From the NCBI GenBank assembly GCA_030765065.1, contig CM060990.1, positions 280,639,341-280,703,340 on the forward strand: a DNA stretch of 64,000 nucleotides, written 5' to 3'. The position numbers were made by a program, and so were the translations under genes. The notes below the pieces were generated by a model, which saw nothing but the letters and a program-made list of their open reading frames with translations, did not search any database and was not told the origin of the DNA. The DNA comes from Deroplatys truncata (taxonomy: Eukaryota; Arthropoda; Insecta; Mantodea; Mantidae). How positions within the stretch are numbered: position 1 is the first letter of the stretch; every line of letters begins with the position of its first letter. This document shows positions 24,884-34,850 of the stretch, in pieces.

Positions 24884-25085
24884 CACGTAACAAGACGTAA
24901 CCAACAAACGTAACCACGTAACACAACGTAACATAACAGCATGACAAGACGTCATACTAAGCAACATAAGCACGTAACCACGCAACATCACGTGACATCA
25001 CGTAACCAGAAACGTCACACGACGTAACAACACGTAGCAACTATGTAACCAAGTAACAAAACGTAAGAACAACACGTAACCAGCC
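24884..25085. repeat. ACGTAAC motif cluster (left arm)
   Basis: About 200 bp with more than ten copies of ACGTAAC or close variants (CACGTAAC, GACGTAAC, AACGTAAC) at irregular 8-20-bp spacing, plus CACGTGAC. The dense short motif looks like a protein-binding array, for example bZIP half sites, or a decayed short tandem repeat. Function is not shown. Confidence 0.6.
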
Positions 25086-25538
25086 CATTGCTAAGGTAAT
25101 CTAAGCTAATCCATCCTTCATAACTTAGACAATAAGTACGAGAACCTAGCCTAGATTAACCCGACCAATCCTAAACGTTCCTTTCATCATCTATTCTACT
25201 CAGTCATCGACTAACCTAATCTGGCTAACCAAAGATAACCTCAGCTTTCTTTTAGTGAAATTGCAATGTTTTATTCAGGTTTTATTATTCGAGAGTTTTA
25301 ATTGAAAAGTTTACGTCAACATACCTTTATTTTAGTTCGTTGTAGGCGTCTCTCCCCTTTTTATCTAGGCTTGAGACTAGCACTAGGATTGCTCCTAATG
25401 GCAGGGTTACCACCTCCCCTTCCATCTTCTTCTTTCTTCATCGGTCGTCAGCTAGCTGCATATACAGCACACGGATAACCTTCATTTTTTTAAGATTGTA
25501 GACTCACGAGAAAATCTTCATATTCGACTTACATTTTC
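25086..25538. other. Downstream flank of the left polymerase gene
   Basis: No gene seen. On the minus strand an AATAAA polyadenylation signal lies at about 25270-25275, roughly 265 bp after the polymerase stop codon. The right arm has the same signal at 38765-38770. Confidence 0.45.
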
Positions 25539-25820
25539 TTATGCACTACTTGTAATGCTGTAATGTCCATAGGCGTATGTCGTTATACCGTCCTCAGCAA
25601 TAATTCTTTTATCGCCGTATGGTGTCAATGTAATTTTATTCACTTGTACTGTGGCAAGAGCATGCTGTCGCGACAGGATCAGATTCATGGGCGTTCTGAT
25701 AATTTCTCTGGTTTTAAGGCAGTCAGTATAGCTCTCGAACGTGACGTACTGCTTAATAGCACTACGTTTTATACCTTTAATCTTTTTTATCATTGAACCG
25801 TCGATATCTAGGGCATACAT
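25539..25820 (-). pseudogene. Polymerase piece 4: C-terminal tail (left arm)
   Basis: A stretch of 93 codons beginning MYALDIDGS and containing IKGIKRSAIK, MNLILSRQHAL and YGDKRIIAEDGI...AYGHY. This is the usual C-terminal tail of arthropod DNA_pol_B_2 proteins and shows that the gene reaches its natural end. It is separated from the catalytic domain by the frame change near 25911. Confidence 0.8.
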
Positions 25821-25897
25821 TTTAGGTCGTAGCCCTACAAAGCGTTGAATGATTTTACCATTAGCCTCATCTTTAAATTTCCGAAGTACTTTCTTGT

Positions 25898-27415
25898 TTA
25901 GAGGTGAATAGCATATATGCTTGTAGGATAATCAGCAGTATCTAGGTGCTCAAGAAAACGTAGCTTATCCTGGTACACATCTTCAGTTGTAACACGATGA
26001 ATGAACGAATCAGTGTCCATATACATAAGCTTCAGGTTTTCAGCTCCATAATACGGTAGCAACACATCATAGTGATACCGGTACATTAATGTCTTGGAGA
26101 TATCCAACACACTCATACCGATGTATATAGGCTTGTTGAACACGATCTGTCGGGAGGCCATATGTACAGCAGCTAGATTAGAAGCATATATCATCCTGTC
26201 GACAAACGTTGGCTTTGCAATTAACTTTTCCAGAGTCTTCTCATTTGTCACCAGCCGTATATCCATACGATTACGCAGGTTCTCCATAGTTTTTCCGAAC
26301 ATAGCATTGTTGAACAATTTGTAGAGATCCTTCTCAAAATCATTTGAGGCCTGTTGTCGTAGTCTGTTGTTAAATTCCACATACGGTTTTAACCATCGAG
26401 ACTGTTGGAATTGTAGCACACGATGGATTTTTGTTAACCGTAGTCCATGATCAAGAGCTTGCTTCAACGCCATGTAATGTAGTACATACTTATTTCGAGG
26501 TCCTAGATGAGGTATCAGTTTCTTTGTAGGAGAGTCCTTAGGCGTCATACACTCAGGCAGGAAAGGTAGATCGTTGTGTAGATCGTGAAGTTCTGCAGGA
26601 TACTCGATGTCGACTTCTAATATGTAGCCGTAAGGATCATCTTCTTGTTGTCTTTCTAAGTCAATTTTTTCAGGCGATACGCACTCAAATCCACCATAAG
26701 GGAGAGCGTGACTCATTGCCCACCCATATTGGTTGTTGGCGTCTTCATAGGTAATAAATTGGGTTGGTCTCGACGGATCATACTTCTCCATGTAGGTGTT
26801 ATTAGCCTCTGCATAGCGGTGGGAAACTTGACATAAACTTCCTCTTATGCCAGATTCCACCATGAGTAATTGATCATAATCCTGTAACAATTCCAGCTGA
26901 ATTCCAGTGTACAGTAACATGGCATCCCATGTAAGTCCTGGAGAGGTAAAATAATGTGCAGGGTCGACTTTGTGTGTTTTAAGTGTTTGCTCCCTAAATG
27001 TCTCAAAGACAACAGCTAGGAGAAGCACATCAGAGATTAAGTAGAGGTCGCTGTACTCGCCCAGGTTTCTGACATTAAACAGCTCCCATACATTTTTAGC
27101 ATGATCGTAGTCAGCATCACTAATTTCCTCTTCATTTAATTTATTGTAGAAGGAGTCCTTAGGAGGTAAGCAGGTTTCGTTCAAGACGTCCCATGAAGTG
27201 ATGTAATCATAGGGAAATACACCCTTACGGGTCATCAACTTCAACTTGTCTTCTCCGAAGTACTTCAATGTTTCAGGGTACAATGTTAGATTTTTTACCA
27301 GCTTATCCAAGCTTGTACTCAGGAACCGAAAACTATCCACAAACCGGAGCTTTATATCTCCAACATACTTGGAGAATGATATATAGCTTTCTTCAGAGCT
27401 AGGAATTACTTCCAC
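25898..27415 (-). pseudogene. Polymerase piece 3: ExoIII and catalytic polymerase domain (left arm)
   Basis: An uninterrupted 505-codon stretch with YLISDV (ExoIII), then motif A (EDANNQYGWAM), motif B (FNNAMFGKTMENL) and motif C (YMDTDSF). The motif C aspartates and the motif B lysine are intact. Shortly after ExoIII this arm has Val where the right arm has Asp (LLLAVVFE against LLLADVFE). The stretch ends prematurely because of a frame change near 25911. It is the best-preserved polymerase segment in the window. Confidence 0.9.
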
Positions 27416-27512
27416 CCGCTCACTTGTACATCCCAGCTCCTTAACATGAAGTGTGAGTCATATCCACTGAGGTTGTGCATGAAGACAAGGATATATTTAG
27501 GTGTTTTGCAGG

Positions 27513-27824
27513 CTAAATTACATTCATTATGCAGACTCCCCGATATTCACCACTGATGTGATCATGGTCGCGTACTTTATAGTTCTCCTCAGTAAAGGTT
27601 TTTCCACACAAGTAGCATACTGTAGAGGCGCTGAAATCCAACTGCTGTTGATCTGTAAGTTTCAGGGGCATGACAGATTTGTATATATTATAAATCTCCT
27701 TTGCAAGGAATGACAGGTATTCCATAAACTTCTGAGCAGCATCAACACCACGATATATATAGGGATGCTTAGGAAGAACCAGTTTCCAGATGTTCAACGT
27801 TGTTTGATGGTTTAACGTAAACAC
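27513..27824 (-). pseudogene. Polymerase piece 2: endonuclease VII-like HNH segment (left arm)
   Basis: A short open stretch in a second frame, carrying CYLCGKTF at 27595-27618 followed by VRDHDHISGEYRG at about 27536-27574. Cys-x2-Cys, Asp-His-Asp-His and Gly-x2-Arg-Gly are the hallmarks of the recombination endonuclease VII fold. It lies between ExoI and ExoII, so it is inserted in or next to the exonuclease domain and is not a separate gene. A frame change near 27536 interrupts its second half. Confidence 0.8.
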
Positions 27825-29190
27825 AGAAGCTCATTGCTGTGTGCTCTTGATAAAGGGTTGTATAGGAAGTTTCAGGACAGGGAATACACGTATGACATGG
27901 AGTGAGGATACTCTCAAAATCCGCATAGATGACGTAAGGTAGTTTCAACATCCTTTCAAAATTTTTAAACTGTACAATTGATTTGTCCTTTGTAGGCATA
28001 ACTACCCTTGCAACACCATGCTGATTGCAGATGACTGCATGTTCTTCCAGTTTTTCCAGCCCACTTCGGCCATATCGGTTGTCAAAATGTGTAAAGCACC
28101 GCTTACAGGTATATATCACTCCATCATGCTTAGTTTTTTGACGTCGAACGAGCTTCTCAAAATTCTTGATATATACATAGTGATGTTTTCCACTACTGTC
28201 ACTCAATAGCAGGAGGTCACAGTGGTCAGGTAGTTCAGTGTCAGCAACCTTTATCGGATACACTTCATGCTTCTCATCCAGGCCGAAAACGTTGATAGAC
28301 ATCCTATTAAGCTTCTCGAATTTAGGTATTTGAGAAAGCGGAGTAGGATAGGAAACACAGCTGAAGTCGTACTTATCTTGATGTTTCTTATATTTGCTCA
28401 CCCGTTGGGCATTCTTTCCTATGAATTTAGCTAATACAGAGTACATAAAGCATAGCTCATCAGTTAAATTCTGGATGTTAATGCAGGCTTTTCTTGCTTC
28501 AACAGATGGCGGTAGTGGTATGTAGCTACTTCCTCGTAACGGGTTGAACTTGTTGATACGAAGGCGCACCCCTTCCACAGCAAGCAGAGCCCAGTTGCTT
28601 CCCTTTAGTTGTGATTCCTCCATTTCAGTAACCAATTTCTTCATTTTGGTTTCCAGCATAGAGTCCAGATCCGTTTCTAGGAAAACAGCTTGATTTCTGG
28701 TTTTAAATGTCTTGTCACAGGTTTCTCCGATACTGTTACCAAATCTACACTCAGCTAACAGATTAATTTTCAAACTCTTTTGAATACCAAGCTCTTTATG
28801 CACAGCTTGGATTATCCGCTGTTTTGCTTCATGCAGGTATATATTCAGATCCTTAGTTGATTCACATCGTATAAAATACGATTTCAAGCGTCCATGGAAT
28901 GAAGTTTCATATTCTTTCATGTCACACTCCTCCATCGTAGATAACAACTCTTGCTTTGACGGTTCTAATCTACGTTTCTTCTCAGGTCTGTTTATTTCAC
29001 ACGCATCTTCGTGTCGACGACCCTTATAACTATCTTTGAAGGCTACATTACAATATTTACACTTGAAGAGCTTTTTACAACGTAGCTCATGTCGTCTTTT
29101 ATCATATCCACGGAGGAACTTCTTACAGCATTTACCACAAGAATATCCCGAGATACTAGGAATGATATCCTTATACGAGGACTTATTCAT
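27769..29190 (-). pseudogene. Polymerase piece 1: zinc fingers to ExoI (left arm)
   Basis: Longest N-terminal open stretch, about 473 codons from the first ATG. It begins with two Cys-x2-Cys...His finger-like units (CGKCCKKF...HELRC and CKYCNVAF...HEDAC) over about residues 18-65. The TSFHGRL and IYLHEAK block is near residues 96-125, and a hydrophobic INIQNL/ELCFMYSVLAKFIG block is near residue 265. A second Cys/His cluster (CKRCFTHF...HAVIC) then precedes ExoI YADFES. The ExoI aspartate and glutamate are both present. Confidence 0.85.
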
Positions 29191-29234
29191 TTTTCTTCTT
29201 GATATAATAAGGTATTTACTTTTCTTCAACGAAA

Positions 29235-29745
29235 TGTCCGTCTCTTCACCTTGATATCACTTAGAAAGCTGATTATTTTCTGAGAGAACAGCGATGTTAA
29301 CACCTCGGAGATACCTAGCAGAATGAACTCAAATGTCAGAGATCCTGCTATTTATAGAGGAAGCACGAACCTTTATGCATCAATTATATAACGTATTAAC
29401 CCTTCTTCAAGGAAATGTACTCTTCTTCACGTTGATAACACTTTAGATTATTTTCTGAGAGAACAGCGATGTTAACACCTCAGAGATGATCAACAGAATG
29501 AATTTCAATGCTAGAGGTTGCTCTATTTATAGAGGAAGCACGAACCTTTATGCATCAATTATATAACGTATTAACCCTTCTTCAAGGAAATGTACTCTTC
29601 TTCACATTGATAACACTTTAGATTATTTTCTGAGAGAACGATGTTAACACCTCAGAAATGATCAACAGAATGAATTTCAATACTCAAGTTCGCTCTATTT
29701 ATAGAGAAAGCACGAACCTTTTTTTAATCAATTATATCCTGATTA
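29235..29745 (-). promoter_or_regulatory. Triplicated TATA promoter upstream of the polymerase (left arm)
   Basis: Three tandem copies of a 172-175-bp unit. Each has a TATAAATA box on the minus strand (29349-29356, 29524-29531, 29696-29703) followed about 25-30 bp later by a TTCATTCTG initiator-like site. The copy nearest the gene puts its TATA box about 160 bp before the first ATG. This is the mirror of 34296-34806. Confidence 0.7.
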
Positions 29746-29989
29746 TTAATACTAAAAACGGTGATGAAGCGTGTAAGCTCTTATATATTTCAATTCGTGT
29801 TACACTGATGTTCGAGCGTCTCCGTATAGCTTCGTATGCTTAGAGAGAAAGTGTAAAGTATTGTGAAGATGTTATGTATTGTTCGGCTATAATCGTACAG
29901 ATTCGGAGAGCTTGACTGGTGAAGGTGATGAACGATCCGTCGACCGAGCAGGAGGCAAGCATTCCCTTCGCGCGACGAAACCTAGATGC
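29746..29989. other. Unassigned arm sequence
   Basis: Sequence between the promoter repeats and the 150-bp tandem units. No gene is recognised. Confidence 0.4.
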
Positions 29990-30348
29990 AAAAGAAAGAA
30001 AATCGTGATAGATGAGAAACCACCCAGACATTCGCCTGCAGACCATGGAAAACCATGAAAAAATATGTCAGAGTGAGCGTCCAACGGAACTCGAACCAGG
30101 GACTCTAAAAGCACACGTGAAAGATACAAATTATATAGAATGAAAGGAAATCGGTGACGATGAGAAACCACTCCAGCATTCGCCTGCAGACCAGGGAAAA
30201 CCCTAAAAAATATGATGTCAGAGTGATCAACCAACAGGAATCAAACAAAAGACCTTAGAAGCATATAGGTTAAGATGTAAATCAAATAAAAGTGCAATAA
30301 AATCGTGCTAGATGAGAAACCACCCAGGCATTCGCCTACAGACCAGGC
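29990..30348 (-). repeat. About 150-bp SINE-like tandem units (left arm, about 3 copies)
   Basis: Units contain GATGAGAAACCACCCAGACA, TTCGCCTGCAGACCA and, in one copy, GGAACTCGAACCAGG, which is an inverted B-box-like sequence. On the minus strand the order is GGTTCGAGTTCC, then GGTTTTCC, then GGCGAATG. That resembles tails of insect tRNA-derived SINEs, but I cannot name a family. The right arm has a longer array. Confidence 0.55.
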
Positions 30349-30352
30349 AGAC

Positions 30353-31437
30353 AGGATGACTTTGTATTCAGGTCACTGGTTTCAATCCTAGTCCTCCAGC
30401 TCGACTTGGAACAACAATCAATAACGAGCTACAATCCAAGGATATAATCGGTAATAATAAAAAAAAATTTTTTTGATAAAGACTGTCAAATAAAAAGCTC
30501 TGTAAACGTATGTATTTCCCCTCACTTCCCCTCTTCCCCCACCCCACAGTAGAAATATTATACCGATTCCAGAACAATGGGCTATTGTTCTGATCAGAAC
30601 AAAGGAATTAATGACCTATTGTTCTGACTTCAAGCCCCGCCCCCTCCCTTTGAGGGCTTAGATGCCGCCTGGTAGCGCGTGCTACAAGCCCCGCACCCTC
30701 CCTTTGTGGGCTTACCTAATGCCGCCGGTCACGTGCTGGCGGCCATCCCTCCCCCACCCCTTCCCTTGTGACCTCATCCTTAAAAGTTACTGGATCCCCG
30801 ATCCCCCCTACCCTATCCTTTCTAATCCTATCCCGTACTGGGCACGACCTCTCTTTGCTCTACTGTCAGGCCCTCTAGAGGGGGTGTAACCACTTCCCCT
30901 CTTTGTAGCCTGACCTAATGCTGGCCTCGGTATTGGAGAACAATGGGCTATTGTTCAAATCGCCTAAGCCAGCGTTGGAGTAGAGCAGCGAGGAGGGGGC
31001 ATCGTGGTCCTAAAGATTTTAAGGGTGAAACCACAAAGGTTAAGTGTTTTCACGCCTTTCCTTTTGTGTGCTATTCTTTCACCGCAAATCAGAGACACAG
31101 GACAATGCATTATTGTTCTCATCGTAAATGGCGGTGTCGGAATAGCAAAAAGCGGGTGTGGGGAGTCGACTGCATAAAAGAAACGAACTTATCAGTCGGC
31201 GGCATCGGCTTTGAAGCTGCGTATCGGTATAATATTTCTACTGTGGGGTGGGGGAAGAGGGGAAGTGAGGGGAAATCCATACGTTTACAGAGCTTTTTAT
31301 TTGACGGTCTTTATCAAAAAATTGTTTTTTTATTATTACCGATTATATCCTTGGATTGTAGCTCGTTATTGATTGTTGTTCCAAGTCGGGCTGGAGGACT
31401 AGGATTGAATCCAGTGACCTGAATACAAAGTCATCCT
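30353..31437. mobile_element. Inverted-repeat element in the spacer of palindrome 2
   Basis: A 1,085-bp unit with about 212-bp inverted ends, starting AGGATGACTTTGTATTCAGG and ending with its complement. Flanking bases do not form an obvious target duplication. The interior has GC-rich repeats (AAGCCCCGC...CCCTCCCTTTG near 30632 and 30688) and several GAACAAT...ATTGTTC hairpins. The open frames inside are inverted-repeat sequence with no family signature. It abuts the end of the left arm. Confidence 0.6.
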
Positions 31438-31923
31438 CGAATAAAATAAAAAAGTAATTAAAAATAAAATGGTGAACGTACGATATTACATTTATATCAG
31501 CAACTAATTTCTTTGTTATGTATATTTGGACATCTGTCATCCTGACGAATATTATATCTCTTAGATGAATGTATATTTAAATGGTATAGTGAGCGTAAAT
31601 AACTAGATTACGTAAAACGCTGACGAGCGCTGCAGCTGTATAAGCTCGACACTGTATTAGGTCCGACCCTTACGGCGTGCTGTGCCGTACTGGCGGTTTC
31701 GGCTAGCTCTCAGCGCCTCATGAAGCCGGCCTTTCATCCCTACCTTACTCCGTCCAGGTGCCGCCCCTCAGCCGCCTTTCGCAAGCCTTCTCCTCTCCGC
31801 CAGCTGATGCTACCTTCCTTACCTACATGTAAGGTACGCTTCTAAAAGACGACTGAAGCGGCCATGTTAGCTTTTCAATACATGAAGACAGTCATTATAG
31901 TTGTTAACGTTCGCTTTGGTTTT
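31438..31923. other. Spacer sequence without a recognised gene
   Basis: AT-rich, with a GC-rich island at about 31615-31850. No coding or RNA feature that I can support. Confidence 0.4.
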
Positions 31924-32814
31924 AAAAGAAATTTAAAAATAGATTGCAAGACATTATCTTTAACAAAGGAAGTCTTAAAAACGAAAATATAACAATCTTT
32001 ATACTAAATACAAATAACGGTCATGGCAGCTTTAAAAATGTAGATACTTTAAGCTAAAAAAATACAATACATTTATTAAAACATTTCCTGATTCGATTCT
32101 ATAAGCTAAAAATCGGAGTAAATCTGAAAAAAATTATTACTCGTAATTACGGGCAAATGCAGCGGTTTTTTTTAAAAAAATAAACGAACATTAAAACGTA
32201 TAAAAATGCGTATTGTACACTGATTTTTTGAAGAATGAGAGGAAGAAATTATTGAAAAAATCACAAAATAATAGGGTATATACATGAATTGAATTAAATA
32301 AGGGCGGAAAAACTTCTACGCTATTTCCAAAGTATTTCAACGATGAAATCTTAGATTATCTTTGCAAAAGAAATTTAAAAATTAGATTGCAAGACATTAT
32401 CTTTAACAAAGGAAGTCTTAAAAATGAAAATATAACAATCTTTATACTAAATACAAATAACGGTCATGGCAGCTTTAAAAATGTAGATACTTTAAGCTAA
32501 AAAAATACAATACATTTATTAAAACATTTCCTAATTCGATTCTACAAGCTACACATCTGAGTAAATCTGAAAAAAAAATTATTGCTCGTAATTACGGGCA
32601 AATGCAGCGGTTTTAAAAATAAACGAACATTAAAACGTATAAAAATGCATATTGTACACTGATTTTTTGATGAATGATTGAGATGAGAGGAAGAAATTAT
32701 TGAAAAAATCACTAAATAATAGGGTATATACATGAATTTTAATTAAATAAGGGCTGAAAAACTTCTACGCTATTTCCAAAGTATTTCAACGATGAAATCT
32801 TAGATTATCTTTGC
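31924..32814 (+). repeat. 440-bp tandem duplication at the centre of palindrome 2
   Basis: Two direct copies (31924-32365 and 32366-32814), each beginning AAAAGAAATTTAAAAAT and ending TTAGATTATCTTTGC. They differ by small indels in A/T runs. The geometric centre of the element (about 32020) lies in the first copy. No coding content. Confidence 0.85.
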
Positions 32815-33059
32815 GAGCGTAGTGAGTACGTTGGTATGAAACTTCTGTATATGCTTCTCTTGTTTATGAGATGGCTAAATGTGCGTGTCTCGACATGTCT
32901 GCGATAGTCAAACTGTCCCCGACTGTGACGTCATATGGTGAAAGTTAACACGTATAAGCATGTCGACTGCGAATGAGGTCTGTTTTTACTGTTTTGTTCA
33001 GTTAATAACGGCAGCACTTTGCATTCGAGAGCTTTCGGATTCGATCCCCGTAGGGACGA
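32815..33059. other. Spacer sequence without a recognised gene
   Basis: Contains GGATTCGATCCCC near 33028-33040, a B-box-like site, shortly before the SINE-like tandem units. No A box or tRNA fold is seen. Confidence 0.35.
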
Positions 33060-34052
33060 GCACTCTGGCCTTACGTTTCTCGCGATTTTCGCTGGTATGC
33101 TGCCTAATGCTGTAGTGGTATTTGCTATCACGATTCCCTTTCAAACCATTTTATTTGTATTTTCACGTGAATTTCTAGGGTTCAGGGGTTAGATTTCCAT
33201 CGATTGTTTACTCTGATCACGGATCTTTTCATGGTTTTCGATGGTCTGCTGTCGAATGCTGTAGTGGTATTTGCTATCATGATTCCATTTCAATCCAATT
33301 TATTTTGTATTTTTACACGTGAATTTCTAGGGTTCAGGGGTTAGATTTCAACCAATTGTTTACTCTGATCGCGAATCTTTTCATGGTTTTCACTGGTCTG
33401 CTGTTGAATGCTGTAGTGGTACTTGCTATCACGATTCCCTTTCAATTGTATCTTTTTTTGTCTCTAGAGACCTTTTGTTTGATTTCCCTGTCGGTCGCAC
33501 ACTCTATCCGTCAGTCGCTCAGCCATTTGATTTTTTTTCTTGGTTTCCCCTGGTCTGCAGGCGAATGCCTGAGTGGGTTCTCATATATCGCGATTTTCTT
33601 TCATTTGCAACTTTATGCTTCTAGAGTAATCTGATGGTTTCCCTCGTTCGATTGTCGTTGGTTGTTTACTCTGACATATTTTTCATGGTTTTGCCTGGTC
33701 TGTAGGCGACTGTCTGGGTGGTTTCTCATCTAGCATGATTTTATTGCATTTTTATTTGATTTACATCTTAACCTATATGCTTCTAAGGTCTTTTGTTTGA
33801 TTCCTGTTGGTTGATCACTCTGACATCATATTTTTTAGGGTTTTCCCTGGTCTGCAGGCGAATGCTGGAGTGGTTTCTCATCGTCACCGATTTCCTTTCA
33901 TTCTATATAATTTGTATCTTTCACGTGTGCTTTTAGAGTCCCTGGTTCGAGTTCCGTTGGACGCTCACTCTGACATATTTTTTCATGGTTTTCCATGGTC
34001 TGCAGGCGAATGTCTGGGTGGTTTCTCATCTATCACGATTTTCTTTCTTTTG
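33060..34052 (+). repeat. SINE-like tandem units (right side, about 8 copies)
   Basis: Tandem 120-150-bp units sharing TTTTCATGGTTTTC, GGTCTGC.G.CGAATG and a GTGGTTTCTCATC or GTGGTATTTGCTATC block. Outer units match the left arm (33693 onward); inner units (33060-33692) are diverged and lie only on this side. CCTGGTTCGAGTTCC near 33942 is B-box-like. Confidence 0.7.
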
Positions 34053-34295
34053 CATCTAGGTTTCGTCGCGCGAAGGGAATGCTTGCCTCCTGCTCGGTCG
34101 ACGGATCGTTCATCACCTTCACCAGTCAAGCTCTCCGAATCTGTACGATTATAGCCGAACAATACATAACATCTTCACAATACTTTACACTTTCTCTCTA
34201 AGCATACGAAGCTATACGGAGACGCTCGAACATCAGTGTAACACGAATTGAAATATATAAGAGCTTACACGCTTCATCACCGTTTTTAGTATTAA

Positions 34296-34806
34296 TAATC
34301 AGGATATAATTGATTAAAAAAAGGTTCGTGCTTTCTCTATAAATAGAGCGAACTTGAGTATTGAAATTCATTCTGTTGATCATTTCTGAGGTGTTAACAT
34401 CGTTCTCTCAGAAAATAATCTAAAGTGTTATCAATGTGAAGAAGAGTACATTTCCTTGAAGAAGGGTTAATACGTTATATAATTGATGCATAAAGGTTCG
34501 TGCTTCCTCTATAAATAGAGCAACCTCTAGCATTGAAATTCATTCTGTTGATCATCTCTGAGGTGTTAACATCGCTGTTCTCTCAGAAAATAATCTAAAG
34601 TGTTATCAACGTGAAGAAGAGTACATTTCCTTGAAGAAGGGTTAATACGTTATATAATTGATGCATAAAGGTTCGTGCTTCCTCTATAAATAGCAGGATC
34701 TCTGACATTTGAGTTCATTCTGCTAGGTATCTCCGAGGTGTTAACATCGCTGTTCTCTCAGAAAATAATCAGCTTTCTAAGTGATATCAAGGTGAAGAGA
34801 CGGACA
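34296..34806 (+). promoter_or_regulatory. Triplicated TATA promoter upstream of the polymerase (right arm)
   Basis: TATAAATA boxes at 34338-34345, 34510-34517 and 34685-34692, each in a 172-175-bp tandem unit. The unit also holds AAAGGTTCGTGCTT just upstream, TTCATTCTG about 28 bp downstream, then GAGGTGTTAACATCG and CTCTCAGAAAATAATC. The third copy reads into the polymerase start at 34851. Confidence 0.7.
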
Positions 34807-34850
34807 TTTCGTTGAAGAAAAGTAAATACCTTATTATATCAAGAAGAAAA

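Larger units (their letters stand above)
25539..29190 (-). pseudogene. Protein-primed family-B DNA polymerase, frameshifted (left arm)
   Basis: A DNA-dependent DNA polymerase of the DNA_pol_B_2 type used by Polintons and related viruses. Domains in order are two Cys/His zinc-finger-like pairs, an alpha/beta N-terminal region, ExoI (YADFES, 27913-27927), an endonuclease VII-like HNH segment, ExoII (NLSGYD, 27457-27474), ExoIII (YLISDV), then polymerase motifs A (DANNQYGW), B (NNAMFGKTMENL) and C (YMDTDS, 26007-26024). A conserved C-terminal tail follows. The first ATG is at 29190 (MNKSS); the frame is open 13 codons further upstream. Frame changes lie near 27770, 27536, 27443 and 25911, so it cannot be translated in one piece without unusual recoding. 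All four are also present in the right-arm copy. Confidence 0.9.
23360..30348 (+). repeat. Left arm of palindrome 2
   Basis: A 6.99-kb inverted copy of 33693-40680. Mirror positions sum to 64040-64041 throughout, so there are almost no indels between the arms. Matching stops at 30348, four bases before the inverted-repeat element at 30353. Confidence 0.95.

Noticed and set aside
30943..31422. 159-codon open frame in the spacer of element 2
   Set aside because: Its second half is the inverted end of the 30353-31437 element, also open on the other strand at the opposite end. It has no family signature.
33028..33040. tRNA gene at GGATTCGATCCCC
   Set aside because: Isolated B-box-like sequence with no A box or cloverleaf.
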